Shown here piece by piece: positions 1 to 13,100 of a stretch of 64,000 bases of DNA. Position 1 is the first letter of the stretch, and each line of letters opens with the position of its first letter. Below the pieces are notes generated by a model. The model ran no database searches. It worked only from the letters and a program-made list of their open reading frames with translations, and was not told where the DNA came from. The stretch spans positions 4,774,001-4,838,000 of the forward strand of contig JAJQJQ010000011.1 of the NCBI GenBank assembly GCA_028622995.1, written 5' to 3'. The DNA is from Panagrolaimus kolymaensis. Lineage: Eukaryota > Nematoda > Chromadorea > Rhabditida > Panagrolaimidae. Position numbers and translations under genes: made by a program.

Positions 1-1427
1 GTATGTGCACGAACAACGAACAAGACAAAAACGCACCTGCGCATTTTCTTTCAATCAATATTTTAAAAATGAAAATGAAACTGTCGGTCGCCGCCGCCAC
101 TGTTGCTGCCGCCACGGGGCGTTGTCTTTTTGTCTATTACTCTACCTTATGTATGAAATACCCGCCGCTTCATTTTTGACTTGCTTCATTCCATTTTTTT
201 TTGAATAGCCTCGTTTTTTTTTTTTCAATTCTAACCAACACGAAATAAATGAGTGAACAAGGAGACTAAAAAAAATATAGACGCAAGTATTTCATAGATT
301 TTTTCCAAGGACAACAACAATCAAAAAAAGAGATCCATCCATTTTTTTGTGAATTCTACCAAGGAAAAATAATTGGAACATCTTTTTTTCCTTTTTTCCA
401 TTTTTTTTTCTTCTCAAATACCTCAGAAGCCAACCAGAAAATTAGTGTGCGCAGGCAGAATGAAAAACCACGCCTTTTAAAAAAATGAATACTATGTAAT
501 TTTTTTCCCATTTCCACAAAAATGAATGATGATGAATAACGTAACGCAACTAACTAACCATCCATCCTCGTCTATCTTCGTCAATCTTCTTATTCTTCCT
601 GCCTTTACTTCTTGACCTCCGTCAAGAAGAAAAAAATAAAATGACCGACGTCTTTAAAAAAGAAGAATAAAACAAAACAAAAAATATACTAAAAAAGTAG
701 TTTATTTTTAAATAAAATTTTTATTTTTTGAGAATAAAAATAGCAAACCAAACATATAAAATACTATTTCAGAACGGCTTGATTGGTCGGTCGTTGTTAT
801 CACAAATTTGGTTAAAAATAATTTCCCTCATTTGGAAAGTTAAAAAGAGAAAATAAACAAAAGTATTGATGTGAAAAAGTTTTTAAAGTTTGCTATTTTT
901 GCTAACTTGTTTGAAGAAAATAAAGCTAAATTTGAACATTGGAAAAGAAATTAAAGTCAAGAAGTTGAAATCGAAAAAACTTGCATAATCATTATGGTCT
1001 GTATAATTCTTAAAGAATGCTATAAACTTTAACAATGTATTTCTTAAATCGTATATGTATGTTTGCTTACAATCTTTATCTTAATTTTTTAATAAATATA
1101 AAATCTATGGAACCTTATCTTGAAGATATTAAAGCTGAGAAAATATTTTTTAAATGCTTCAATAATATCATTGCTTTTTTCTATCAAATCTTTTACATAA
1201 AACAATGGGAAACAAACGAACGAGGTCGATGAGGCATCAAAATAAAAATATGCTTGTTGCTTTTTCATTCTTTGAAAAGAAATAACAACAACTCCTTTTC
1301 TTATCGCAAAGTTTCTTTCGTTTATTTTTTTTCTTGCTTCAACAATTATAATGATTCGATATTTCAAAATTTTGACATTTTAAATCACGTGTTTAATTGG
1401 GTGTGAATGTTGTATTAAATGGTCATC
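1..1427. other. AT-rich noncoding leader
   Basis: No coding exon is supported here. Small open frames (5-208, 1035-1232) lack family features and splice partners. The sequence is T- and A-tract rich. A motif of the form AACAAACGAACG lies at 1211-1222 and recurs in other upstream regions of the window. It probably contains the 5' regulatory DNA of the Rab gene that starts at 1428. Confidence 0.6.
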
Positions 1428-2250
1428 ATGTCAATGGCAGATAAAGCTAAAGTTGTAGTTGCTGGTGATGCAAGTGGTAAGTATTACGATATCAATCTAT
1501 TGCTTTAAATATTAAAACTTTAAGTTGGAAAAACGGCATTGTTATCTAAATTTTTATTTAATATTTTTGTTCAAGATTATAATTTTACTGTTGGAATTGA
1601 TTTTCATTCAAAATTTGTTAATTTAAAAAACGGTGAATCAGTTAGATTACAATTATGGGATACAGCAGGTCAAGAAAGATTTCGAGCTTTATTACCTTCA
1701 TATCTTAGAGATTGTTGCGCTGTTTTATTAGTTTATGACGTTTCAAGTTAGTGCGAATAAGAAAAAGAGCTACTATGAAACTAATGAAATTAATTTTGCA
1801 GATCGAAAAACTTTTGATGGAATTCCATTTTGGATTGATTATGTTAAACGTCACACCACAAAGCAACCATCGATAGTTTTAGTTGGAATGAAAATTGATT
1901 TAAGCAATCAACGGTTAGTTTTTGTTTGTTGTTCCTTTTTCTTATCAATAGTTGTTACTATTTGTTAAAGGTCAAAAAACAGAAATCTCATTCATACATA
2001 TTTCAAAACGTTTTTATTTTGCAGGGAAGTATCACTCACGGATGCTCAAATATTGGCTAAAAAGTTTGAATTAAATATTTTTGAGGTCTCAGCAGCCACT
2101 GGAGAAGGAGTGGAACCACTTTTTCAAAAAACTGCTGAAATTGCAAATGAATGTTTAAAAAAGAAATTTTCTATTAATTCTACAGTTCAAATTCCATTTG
2201 AACGTTTTGAATCTCTAAATGATGAAAAACCGCGTAAAAAATGTTGTTAA
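1428..2250 (+). CDS. Divergent Rab6-like small GTPase
   Basis: Four exons join in frame: 1428-1476, 1525-1746, 1802-1913 and 2025-2250, giving 202 aa. The P-loop GDASVGKT (residues 13-20), switch I threonine T38 and the WDTAGQE motif (61-67) are intact. The C-terminus ends in Cys-Cys, the usual Rab double geranylgeranylation signal, so membrane anchoring is expected. The stretch around WDTAGQERFRALLPSYLRD resembles Rab6, which acts in Golgi and endosome transport. Two guanine-contact motifs are changed: NKxD reads MKID (M120) and SAK reads SAA (150-152). This suggests altered nucleotide affinity or selectivity, but that is inference. A paralogue separate from canonical RAB-6 is likelier than RAB-6 itself. 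An AATAAA signal follows the stop directly. Confidence 0.88.
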
Positions 2251-2251
2251 A

Positions 2252-2257
2252 AATAAA
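2252..2257 (+). terminator. Poly(A) signal of the Rab gene
   Basis: AATAAA starts two bases after the TAA stop. It is very close to the stop, which would give a very short 3' UTR. Confidence 0.5.
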
Positions 2258-2355
2258 GCTCTAAAATAATAATGGAAAATTATTCGCAAGTAAAGTAAAT
2301 ACAAAAATTTATTTATAAAAAATTTTTAAAATTGCATAATAAGTTCAAAGTATAT

Positions 2356-3789
2356 TTACGACCATTGAGTTTCATAATATCGGAAATAATCTTCTGGTGT
2401 TGCTAATGGACTGATTTGAGTATTAAAGCATTTTTGAGGTTTAAAGCATCCCGTTAATTTTTTCATTATCCCTGTTGCAAAATATTTTGTTCTCAAAGTT
2501 GGGGAAACAATGAGTGCGATAATGGCATGAACCGAAGCATAAATGGGAAAGCAAAGACTTCCAAACTCCTAAAATTTTATTAAAGGTATAATACAAAGTT
2601 CTAAGAATAAGTTTGTTACCTTATGAATGACAAAAGTAGTCAACTCTTCATATTTAGTATTAGCAATAAAAAATGCGATAAATGCATTTAAAAAATATGC
2701 AATTAATAATCCAACTATTTGAGCTGCAATAACTTTGGTGAATTGAAGATTTTCTTTTCTTTGAAATTCCACACTAATATGGCGACCACCAGAAATTTGA
2801 GCAGAAAATTTTTTAATTCTTTTATTTATAACATATATTATTATTGCAATTATAAGTGCGGCCATCGTTGTGAAGCTTACATTACTAATAAAAGCATCAA
2901 TCTTTATTCCAATACTATTTAATGAGCTACAGTATGTTAATATAACAGATTTCTTTTTTAATGAATCCATTATCGATGAAAAGCTTGTTAAAGCTTGATA
3001 CACCCACTGCAAAAAAGGGAATGAGTAATAGGCTATTTAATAAATGCTTATTGCTTACCGGAAAGACACCAATTGCAATGGAAAGAAATAAAAAATTATA
3101 TCTTTCATAATGTTGATAAAATACTGTTGCAGCTAACCTTTCCACAACTGCCACATTACTTGCAACCAAAGCTGCATTTATTGGGAATCTTCCAATAGTG
3201 GATTCAATGGAACATTTGATTAGTTCCTCTTGGAACAAGCAAGGATTTGTAGCCTAAAATAAAAGTAATGTTGATGTATCGAGGTAAGGCACAAAAGTCA
3301 AAAAATAATAAGTATTTACGCAAAAACATTATTGTCATTTAAATTAATGGTTATTTTCCTTGGTTTTTTAGAAGGAAGTAAACAAAGATATTATTATTCG
3401 TATAACAACTTATAAATAATTACTTAACATTAACGCCTCCTTTACTTGTAACAGGTGTAAACATTTTACTAATCTCCCACGTATGTATTTTTAGAAATAT
3501 TCACAGAAAGATGATGATAAATAAAACTTACAAAAATAACTAAAAATATTTTAACACCTGATCGATAAGTTGTATAAACATTTCTTAAAAAATATCCAAT
3601 TCCAATACTTAAATTAATTGCTCGAACATTTTGGTGGATTGATTTTATTCGAATTAAAATCCAAATATATGTTCCTAATATAATGAAACTGATAAAATCA
3701 AATAATAAAATTAATAAATGAGAAATTACAACTTCATAATTTCGTGCCACTGCAGCCGCAAGCTCACAATCGCTGCTTGCATTCGACAT
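2356..3789 (-). CDS. Serpentine receptor, srab-like
   Basis: Four exons on the minus strand: 3789-3558, 3252-3059, 3006-2620 and 2568-2356. All phases agree and give 341 aa, the usual size for nematode class a/ab receptors. Several hydrophobic segments fit seven transmembrane helices. Supporting motifs are VVERLAATVF followed by a YE pair after helix 3, and a last helix reading PIYASVHAII. A later donor at 3531 is tempting but breaks the frame with exon 2; the donor at 3557 (AG|GTGTTA) restores it. An in-frame ATG at 3819 is an alternative start. Family role: chemosensory G-protein-coupled receptor in sensory neurons; the ligand is unknown. Confidence 0.82.
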
Positions 3790-5423
3790 GTGTAAACGTA
3801 TTTTTTGTAAAAAAAACAACGAGGAGAATTATTCACTGGTTTTTCTTTTCAAAATATGGCTTAAATTTACTAAATAAATTTAATTTTTAAAATAGAGGCA
3901 AAAAAACAAAGTAATAAAACATCAATGGTATACAAAACTTTTATGAATTTTTAAGCATTCAATGATCACAAGCAAAAAAACGTCAATAAAAAAATGTGAA
4001 GCCAATTATATATTTTTTTTAACTTAAGGAATTTTAGAATGTAAACAATTAAATTTTTTAACAACAAAAAAGTGGGAGCTGCAAGTAAATAAACGGATTA
4101 AATTCACTGCTTTGAAATACGGTAAGTTACTTTTCTTTTATCTTTAACTTTTTTTGGGAGCAGGTGAGCAACTCAACCCTCACGTAAATAATAAAAAAAG
4201 CAATTGCGTTTTATACTTTGTAATTTTATCATAAAAATTAATTAACCCTCGAAGTATTTTGTAATAAAAAGTTTTGGAAAAAAAGTCTTTTTTTACTTTT
4301 GAAGAACCATAGTTTTTGGAGATTGTAACAAAAAATTGTTCCTCGTCCGAAGGTTGTAACGTTATGAAAAAATTTTAAAAATGAAATTCAAAGGTAGCAT
4401 TTACTGAAATAATAATAATAAAAAATAAATGGCAGTTTTATTCGGTAAACGTGCCAGCCATAGAGAAATTTTAGTATTTTAGTATTACATCTCAAAAATT
4501 AATATCAATGAACCAAGTAAAACAACTATTTGACAGAAGTATTTTTAAATGATGTAACGCAAAAATAGAATATCTAATTTTAGATAATGAAAGCTTTGTA
4601 ACAAAATTGTTTAAACAATAAAATTAAAACAAACAATATTCTAATTAAAATTTATACCTAGCTTTATAAGTCAAAAAATGTAGGTAAAAAGTTTAATTTT
4701 AAGATACAAAGTGATTCAATTTGGAAATTAATAATGTTACCGTAAACGCTTTCCGGATAGATATGATTAAAAAAACATTTGTATGAGAACAATAGAATGA
4801 TCAGAAAGCAATGAAAATACATTATTTATTATGAGGGAAATTTGTACGAAGCTTTTTGTTGATAAAATTATAAGCAAGTTTAGCTCTTAAAATTAAAAAA
4901 AATATATAAAAAAGAAAAGAAAACATAGAAAAAAAAAATGCCTAAAAACTATAAATTCGACTCAGACTGATGATATTGGTTAAATTCTTCTCTGAGCCCA
5001 GTAGAAGAAAATGATTACTAGAAATAAAATATCAAAACTCATTGTAGCAAATTTTTGTGTTTTATATATACTCCAAAATCATCAAGAACAAACTTCCAAA
5101 GTTATTTTAGTTGTTTTTCTCTGTGAAAAAAAATTCTCAGATACAAAAAATGAAAAGTTTAACAAAAAAGCTCAAATACGTGACAACAAACAACTACATT
5201 AAAAAAAATGCCCAAGAAATTTTCTCACAAGCTGAAAAAAAATTGCTTATGGAAAATAAAAGTTTTCAACATTTTGCAACTAATAACACCTGCTATTTAT
5301 TCCATTTTCTTGTAAATAAATAAATAAGTATGTATTTTTTTATTAGTTAAAAAAATAATAAGCATAAAGGCAAAAAAAAGGTAATAAAAAGTGGAAATGT
5401 TAGAAAAAAATATTGAATATTTT
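3790..5423. other. Noncoding intergenic DNA
   Basis: AT-rich DNA between the srab-type gene and the transthyretin-like gene. Short frames at 5011-5323 are lysine-rich, low in complexity and have no family signature. No RNA gene was recognised. Confidence 0.55.
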
Positions 5424-5983
5424 TTAATTGAGACAATCGCGGGTTTCTCCAGAAAATGTTCCAGCAAGGTTCAATTCTCCACTAAAAAAATTTATTTCTT
5501 CTTATTTTAAACCCAAAAAATTGTCAAATTGAAACTTACACGTTGAAAGTTCTTGCTGGGGTTTCACCTTCACTGATGAAATCATCGGGAATGACAACGC
5601 TGAATTTTTTAAGGCATGGAGTATTTTCATCGTTGCAATCGTGGTATCTAAAAGAATTAGGATATTACATCCATTCATCAAAGATAAAGGCTTTTTTTAA
5701 TTCATACTTACACATTAAGTTTAGGGTCAATGGTAGTGACTTCAGTTTCATGTCCACGAAGCAAGAATCGTCCTTGTGAATCAGTTACTCCCTCATCCAT
5801 TAAATCATCAAGATCTGTGCGATCTTCGTCATAAAGTTTAACCTTAACATTTTCAGCAGGTTGTCCATTACAAGTTAAAACTCCTGTTACAGCTGCAGAT
5901 TGAGTTTTACCGATTCCAAGAAAACCAGCATATGAGGTAGCAATGAAAGCTCCAAATAAAAAGATAATGACAGCTGATTTCAT
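5424..5983 (-). CDS. Transthyretin-like (TTL) secreted protein
   Basis: Three exons on the minus strand: 5983-5712, 5647-5540 and 5481-5424, giving 145 aa in frame. Residues 1-19 form a signal peptide ending near TSYA. The mature part follows the nematode TTL pattern: an early VTGVLTCNGQPA strand, a KVKLYDEDR segment, the YHDCND motif in the middle, and a C-terminal GETRDCLN. Four cysteines are present, as usual in this family, and two conserved ones sit in the second half. TTL proteins are secreted beta-sandwich proteins largely restricted to nematodes. One member (TTR-52) bridges apoptotic cells to phagocytes, but most have no known role, so no specific function is assigned. Confidence 0.93.
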
Positions 5984-8066
5984 ATTTATTTTTTAGACTA
6001 AAACTTAATCGAAAGTTATTAACAAATTATAAAACTGTCTAGAAAAAAAGACAAAAGTTTAATGCGACGCGAGCAAACCAAAAAGTTTAAAAAAAATAAG
6101 AGTAAAAAAATTTATAAGGCGACCTTGAAAAATCGAAGACATCGATACCTATAGGCAGCAAAAAAAAATAGATGAAAAAAAGAAAAGCGGAACCTAAAGG
6201 TCGATCGACAAACATAACAAAAAACGAATGATAAAGAATCAATTTATAAACATGCCTTTTTAGTAAAGACTATGACCAGAATAAAAAAGAGAATGGGCGG
6301 AGATGAAGGTTGAAAGAAAAAACATAGTAAGCTATGATGAAGGAAAGGAAGAAGGAATAACAATGGGAAATTCAATGATTGATGGTAATAAATACATCGA
6401 GAGAAAGAAAAAAAAATGAAACAAATTTCATACACAATCAAAAAAGATCAAAAAAAGAAATGAGTCAGATTAGAAATTTGACAAAGATATTTAAATGAAT
6501 CATAAAAGGAAATTATATCACGAAAAGAGGCTTGCCACCAGCGTTGATATGATATTAGATCAAAAGGTTTCCGGTGGATCAAAGATTATGTTTTTCAAAC
6601 TTTTTGAATTTTTTTTCATCTGAGAGTCCTATTTTTTCAATCAAAAACATATTAAATTTCTGCCAATTTCACGAGGAAAAAAAATTCAATGTTTATTGTG
6701 TTTGGTTGGGGTTGTTATTGCTGGTCGAAAATATAAATAAATTTTTTGAATGGAAACAACAAAAGAAGTCAATGGCAACTGGAATGGAGCTTTTTTGAAA
6801 AAGTATATAGTAGAAGGCAATAATGGAGTTGAAGGATGCATTGCAGAAAAACTGGAAATTTTAGAGGAAAAAATCATAACAACAACGACCTTTACACTAA
6901 TAATTATTTTTATTAAATCAATTTTCAATGCATGCGGAAAAAACAATGTAACATGAAAAAGTGGACGTTTAACAAATTCTGGAGCCTATAAATTTAAAAG
7001 GATTAATTCCATTAATCGATCCAAAAAAGAGAAGTCTGCAAAAATATGTGATTCATCAACATAAAAATAATAGCAAAAACATATACCGTAATCTTATTAA
7101 TAAGTGACCTGAAATACTTATCACCTTATTGGATATCCGTGGGCTTGCACTTAACCTCAAAAAGAGATACAAAACAACTCAAATGAAGCGTCTTATCAGT
7201 CTTGCTATATTACTTATTTTGGGTTTATCAAATCTTCTCTTAAAATTGTATACTCTTGATTCAATTCACCTTATTTTATTATTTATTGTATTTGGCGAAA
7301 TTCAATTGGAAAAATTTATACTTGGAATTTTACGGTATCTTTCTCTATGATTGTTTCATTTCCCAAATCTACAATTAAAAACAATGGTATGCCTTTATAA
7401 TTCAAAGTTCGATTTACTTATTTATGGCTGTTATTACATCACATCATTCAGTATATGATAATAAACAAATTCATGTTGTATTATTATCGTCACTGAAGCC
7501 TATCCTTTATTTGAAAAATAGTTGGCAAATTTGAGCTTATCAAAGAAAATTTAAAATGATTCATTTTTCTCATGGAAAATTTATTACCTGATTCTTCTTC
7601 ACATCATGCTTCTCATTGACGTGATTCATTAAACATCTGTCTTTTATTTATAGGCTTACAATTAGAGTATATTGTTTTATTATTTTAAGAATGTATTTCA
7701 ACGTACATAAAGGATTTAAAACTTGATTTCAAATTGGTCTTTCTCGACAAAAATGTCTTCCTCCTTCATCTTCTTTTTCAATGACTTTGATTGAAAAGTA
7801 AGCAATTTTGTAAATAAATCTCGGAAAAAATACAAATAAGTCAATGTATGTACTTACGTGCTTCTAAAATTGGATGAACTAAAAAAGGATGATGAACATT
7901 CAAATAAAAATTCTTGCCACGAAAGACTAACACTTAGGCATTACACTTTTTTCAACTCAAAACTATTTTTCTTCCTTCCTTCGATTTCTTTCTCGAATTT
8001 CTCTAACTCTTTTTTGAAAAAATTAATATTTCTTTCTAAATATATTTTTTATTTTTTAGTATCACA
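5984..8066. other. Noncoding intergenic DNA upstream of cct-3
   Basis: No convincing exon is seen. A frame at 7129-7350 encodes a leucine-rich hydrophobic stretch but has no family match I recognise and no splice partners. It should hold divergent promoters for the TTL gene (minus) and cct-3 (plus). Confidence 0.55.
8058..8059 (+). promoter_or_regulatory. Likely trans-splice acceptor of cct-3
   Basis: A TTATTTTTTAG acceptor ends at 8059, only seven bases before the ATG at 8067. In nematodes this layout is typical of spliced-leader addition. Confidence 0.45.
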
Positions 8067-9843
8067 ATGCTTCAAGGTGGAATCCGTAATCAAGCTCCTA
8101 TCATCGTGTTAAGTCCCAACACTGAACGAGAGCATGGTTCTCGAGTTCAAATTGCTAACATCAATGCTGCTAAAGTAAGCCTTTCATCATTTGATCTCAT
8201 GATTTAACTTTTATTTTTTCAGTGTGTTGCTGATGTTATTCGTACAAGCTTAGGTCCTCGTGCTATGCTTAAAATGCTTATGGATCCTATGGGAGGCATT
8301 GTTATGACAAATGATGGTAATGCAATTCTTCGTGAAATCACTGTTAAACATCCTGCTGCCAAATCTATTATTGAAATTGCTCGTACACAAGATGAAGAAA
8401 CTGGAGATGGTACTACTTCTGTTATTGTATTAGCTGGAGAAGTAATGATTCAAGCTCAACAATTCTTGGAACAAAGTATTCATCCAACTGTCATTATTCA
8501 AGTAAATTCTTAACATCTTTTTTTTTCTTTCACCCTTTTAATGAATGAACTTTTAGGCTTATCGTATGGCTCTCGATGATATGATTAAATGGGCTGAAGA
8601 CAAATTTAGCAAATCTATTGATGTTAAAAATGAAGAAGAACTTGCTGTTTCAGTAAAGTCATGCCTTGCAACTAAAATGATGTCATTACATATGGATCTT
8701 GCTGTCCAAATTTCTCTTGATGCTGTTCGTGCTATTTCCGTTGAGAAGGCTGGCTATCATGAAATTGATATCAAGCGTTATTGCCGTATTGAAAAAATTC
8801 CTGGTGGTGAAATTAATGATTCAAGAGTCATCAAAGGTGTTGTCTTAAACAAAGATATTGTTCATCCAAAAATGAAACGACGCATCGAAAAACCACGTGT
8901 TATCTTACTTGATTGTTCTCTGGAATACAAGAAGGGTGAATCGCAAACAGCTTTGGAAATTATGCGTGAAGATGATTTTTCAAAAATTCTTGAACAAGAA
9001 GAGACTGAAATCCGCAAACAATGCGATGAAATTATTGCATTAAACCCTGATTTAGTTATCACTGAAAAGGGTATCTCCGATATGGCTCAACATTTCCTTG
9101 TTCGTGCTGGCATTACTGCTCTTCGTCGACTAAAGAAGACTGATAACAATCGACTTGCTCGTGTTACTGGTGCTACAATTTGCAATGACACTAAAGACTT
9201 GACTGAAGCTGATGTTGGTACAAAAGCTGATCTTTATGAAATCAAAAAAATTGGTGATGAATATTTTACTTTCATTTCTTCTGAACAATCTTCTGCTGTA
9301 ACTATTGTCTTACGTGGCCCTAGCAAGGATATCATCAATGAAGTTGAAAGAAATTTACAAGATGCTGTCAATTGTGTTCGCAATGTTCTTCTCAATCCTC
9401 GTGTTGTTCCTGGTGGCGGCGCTCTTGAAATGGCTTTAGCAAATGTCAGTTCATTTTTTCCGTTATTCAAAACCAATAAGTTTATTTTTTAGGCATTGGT
9501 TGAAAAGAGCAAAGCTGTTGAAGGTGTTCGTCAATGGCCTTATGCTGCTATTGCACGTGCACTTGAAGTTATTCCACGAACTTTGATTCAAAATTGTGGT
9601 GGTTCAACTATCCGTCAAATGACTGCTCTTCGTGCCAAACACGCTACGGATGAAGCAAATTGGACTTGGGGAGTAAATGGAGTCACTGGTGAACTTGTCG
9701 ACATGAAAGAACTCAACATTTGGGATCCTCTTACTGTTCGCCTTCAAGTCTTAAAAACTGCTATCGAAACGTCTGTTATGCTTCTTCGTATTGATGATAT
9801 TGTTAGTGGAACCAAGAAAATGAGCGACGTTACTAACAAATAA
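8067..9843 (+). CDS. cct-3: T-complex protein 1 subunit gamma (CCT3)
   Basis: Four exons: 8067-8174, 8223-8501, 8557-9444 and 9493-9843, giving 541 aa against about 545 in other animals. Group II chaperonin hallmarks are present: the nucleotide-binding TNDGNAIL, the catalytic GDGTTSV segment in exon 2, and VVPGGGALEMALA near the start of the last third. The equatorial, intermediate and apical domains are complete. This subunit is part of the eight-member cytosolic CCT/TRiC ring, which folds actin and tubulin with ATP. It lies 283 bases upstream of the EPG5 homologue on the same strand. Confidence 0.97.
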
Positions 9844-10126
9844 GAAACATGATCTCCATGGCTTTGCGCGCTTCTTGAGTTGTTTTATTCTTTAAAAAGT
9901 CATCACCAATTGATCTGACATTATTTTAATTCTTGTTTTTTGAATTTCGCACTATTTTAAGCCTGGCTTGTTTTGTTATGTTTCATTTTTGAACTATATA
10001 AATAATATATAACTTTTTCTTTTCTTTTTTTCATTTGTCAAAGCTTTTATGGTGGTTTTCAACCCCAAGTATTTTCTGAATTTGTGTTATTGATCGGTTG
10101 ATAGTGTAAAGCATTCAAAATTTAGA
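9844..10126 (+). promoter_or_regulatory. Possible intercistronic region with trans-splice acceptor
   Basis: The 283-base gap between cct-3 and the EPG5 gene contains a T-rich tract around 10014-10031. It ends in a TTTAG acceptor one base before the EPG5 ATG. Same orientation, short spacing and an acceptor at the start codon fit a nematode operon with SL2-type trans-splicing. No promoter element was recognised. This is inference from layout. Confidence 0.4.
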
Positions 10127-13100
10127 ATGGAGGCTGAAAAAAGACCCAAAGCAAAGCCAAGGACAAAGATTAATGAAAGTAATGGTGATGTGGATCTTGG
10201 TCCTGCACCTGTGCCACCAAATCATCGAACAATAGTGACTCCTTTGACGGATCGTGAAGTTCGTCGAGTAATAGCAAAAGCTCCAGCAGTTGTAAAAGAT
10301 GAACCTGGTGCTTCTAACAATATTGTTGAAGAAATAAGGGAAGCTGAGGCTGAGCCCGAATACGCTGATATTGAAGAACCCAAAAAAGAGAAAGATGAAA
10401 AAGAAAAAACACCACAAACAACCTCTCCCTCCATTAAATTACCGAGTCCCAAAGTAACCGAATTGCCTTTATCCGCTTTATTACCTAAAGAAGATTTGCC
10501 ACCGCCGTTGCCTGCAAGAAATGTTTACCCAAAGCTTGATACACAAGAAATTCCACCATTACAAGAAAAGCAACCTTTACCTGTAATAATTGAACCTCCA
10601 AAATATACTGAATATGAAGCCAAAGTTAAATACCCAGATATTGTTGAAAAAATCGCTGAACCAGCAGTCTCAACATCTTCACAATATTTCCAAGAAAGTG
10701 AATTATTAACTGAAGGACAATTATTACAATATTACCAAAACGAACAGCTCGAGTTTGTTGATGATTTCATTGATGTTTTTGTTGATCAAGAACTCGATCC
10801 TCATAATGCATTATTTGATTTACTTGCAAAATATAAGGAAGTTTGTGAGAAATTGCAAATTACTTCAGATTCAAAAGATGCAACAGTTTCGGAATTAACA
10901 AAAGTGAATAATGAAGTATGGCATGTTGAAGATAAACAAGTAACTGAAAATGGTCGATGTGGAGATGATCGCGCTGCATCGGGTTCAGCTTCATATAAAG
11001 AAGCGAAATTTATTGCAGCTAAAATTGTTGAATTAAAAGCAAAATTAGATGAACTTACTCAAAGAGAACTTGATGAAGCACTTTGTTTAGAAATTCGTGC
11101 TCGTTCACTTGCTCTTCAAATTCAATGGACGGTAGTTATGATAAATAATGACTTTTTGCTTGAACTTCGAACTGGAGCAGGTGCTTTACCAACATGTAAA
11201 TTTTTAAATTTATCAAACTTTTTCTTGACAATTTTTTTAGTAATCACAACAACATCCATTTCAAGCATTAAACGTCGGCAACTTCGTGGTGCACTTTCTG
11301 ATTTATTCTTTTATCTTAGACATCCTTTACTCCCCAAAAGGTTTACGGATAGTTGCACAGCATGGATTGTTGAACTTACATCAGTTTTATATAAAGCTTG
11401 TACTGCTGATGATTTGATGTTTATTTTATGTCAAATTTTACGTACTCCATCTCCCGTTACGCCATGGGCATCTTCGCTTGTACAAACATTCGTATCAGTC
11501 CCAACACTCGATGTTTCAAAAGCCATGAATAATTTTGTTGCTTTATTGAGTATCATTATGCAACCCGTAAAGCATCGAGAAAAGTTTTTATGTAAAGTCG
11601 CAAAATATTATGAAGGTGATAATTCTTGGAATGTTATTAGTGATGATGGTGATATGGTAAGCTATTGTGAGATTATTATTGCAATAAATGGATGATATGT
11701 TTTAGGATAATGCAACATTGGTTCAAATCAGTGAAACTGATTTAGTTTCTATTATTTCTCAATTTGATATTAAAGCTTTATTTTTGGTTACAATCAGACA
11801 ATTTACTTTTCTTTCTCGTAAACTTTTATCATTTATTATTTTCATTGCTTTAATAATTCCATTTTAGAAGGGAATAAACGTCAAGTTATGCTTTCCTTGA
11901 TAGCTTTCACTCTTATTGTTGTTAAACTTTTGGACGAAGGTCTTCAAACTTATTCAATCTATAAAAATGTTTGTAAAAAGATTGCCAGTTATATACGGTA
12001 TACTTTTTAATTCCTTGTTGCATATATGATTACCATATTTTTTTAGATTATTGGTTCAAAATGTATGCACATATTGGGATTTATGTAAACCAGAAATAGC
12101 GAGTTTATCTGAAAGAAGGATGATTCAAAATGAAATTAATCGAATTGTTCTTCAAGCAATATATTATATTGTTTCGAAAAAGAGTTTGGGACTTTGGCAA
12201 TTTTTAGTTGATTTTCCTTTTTCCACGATAACAGAAAATTGTCGACAACGATGCCAACTTCTTTTAAGATCTCCAGTGGTTTATAATGTAAGAAAACTAT
12301 ATGAAATCAATGATGAAAATGTTGAAAAAGCCCTTAAATCCAGCGGTTCATTAGTTGAGAAATTAGCTGATATTGGAAAAGAAGATACCACGTATATGCT
12401 TTCTGCTTTAGCATCTGTGGTTTCACAATCTGAAACAGATTTGGGTTATTTTGTGGATGAAATGATTCGTGTTTGTTTTTTGGATGAAGCAACTCGACAA
12501 AGTTATTACAAAGTTGGGTCGGAAGCTGTTGCAGTGTTAATAGAACGTTGCCCCAAATTGCTCAGTTCAATTTTAAATTTTATTGATAGAAATGTCGACC
12601 ATTTGGATGAATATGCCGTGGGAATTTTAACTAATGCTCCATTATCAAGTTGCTTTTTATCTAAAGATGATGTGGGAGGTAAACTTGCAAAATGGTTAAT
12701 TAATCGACGCATCGATCATCCTGCTTCTCATATTGCAAGACGGGTTTTAACTTCAGTTAATTGGGGTTCAACAGGGCAACTTTGGATGCCTCAAGAAGTT
12801 CATGATGCTTGTGCAGATGCTATTGTTAAAGCTCATATTGTTCAATGTAAAAATCGAAACTCTTTAATTACAAAATCTTATACAAAAGCAGCAAAATTAG
12901 CACTCAAATGTCCCGATTTGGAACAACAATTTGATAAATTTTGTTGGGATGTATTAATTAGACTGAAATTTGTTTCAAAAAATATTACCACCGCACCTCA
13001 AAATGATTTAACCGCTTTCTTCGTTTATTTAATGCAAAAATGTCTTACCACTGCAGAAACATTTCTTGAACATGGAATTAAACCTTTAACAGAATTGGTT

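Noticed and set aside
3469..3557. Extension of srab exon 1 to the donor at 3531
   Set aside because: It shifts the frame of exon 2 into stops; the donor at 3557 keeps all four exons in phase.
5011..5323. Two overlapping lysine-rich open frames
   Set aside because: Low complexity from A tracts, overlapping in different frames, no conserved motif.
7129..7350. Leucine-rich hydrophobic open frame
   Set aside because: No family motif, no splice partners, and AT-rich DNA readily yields such frames.
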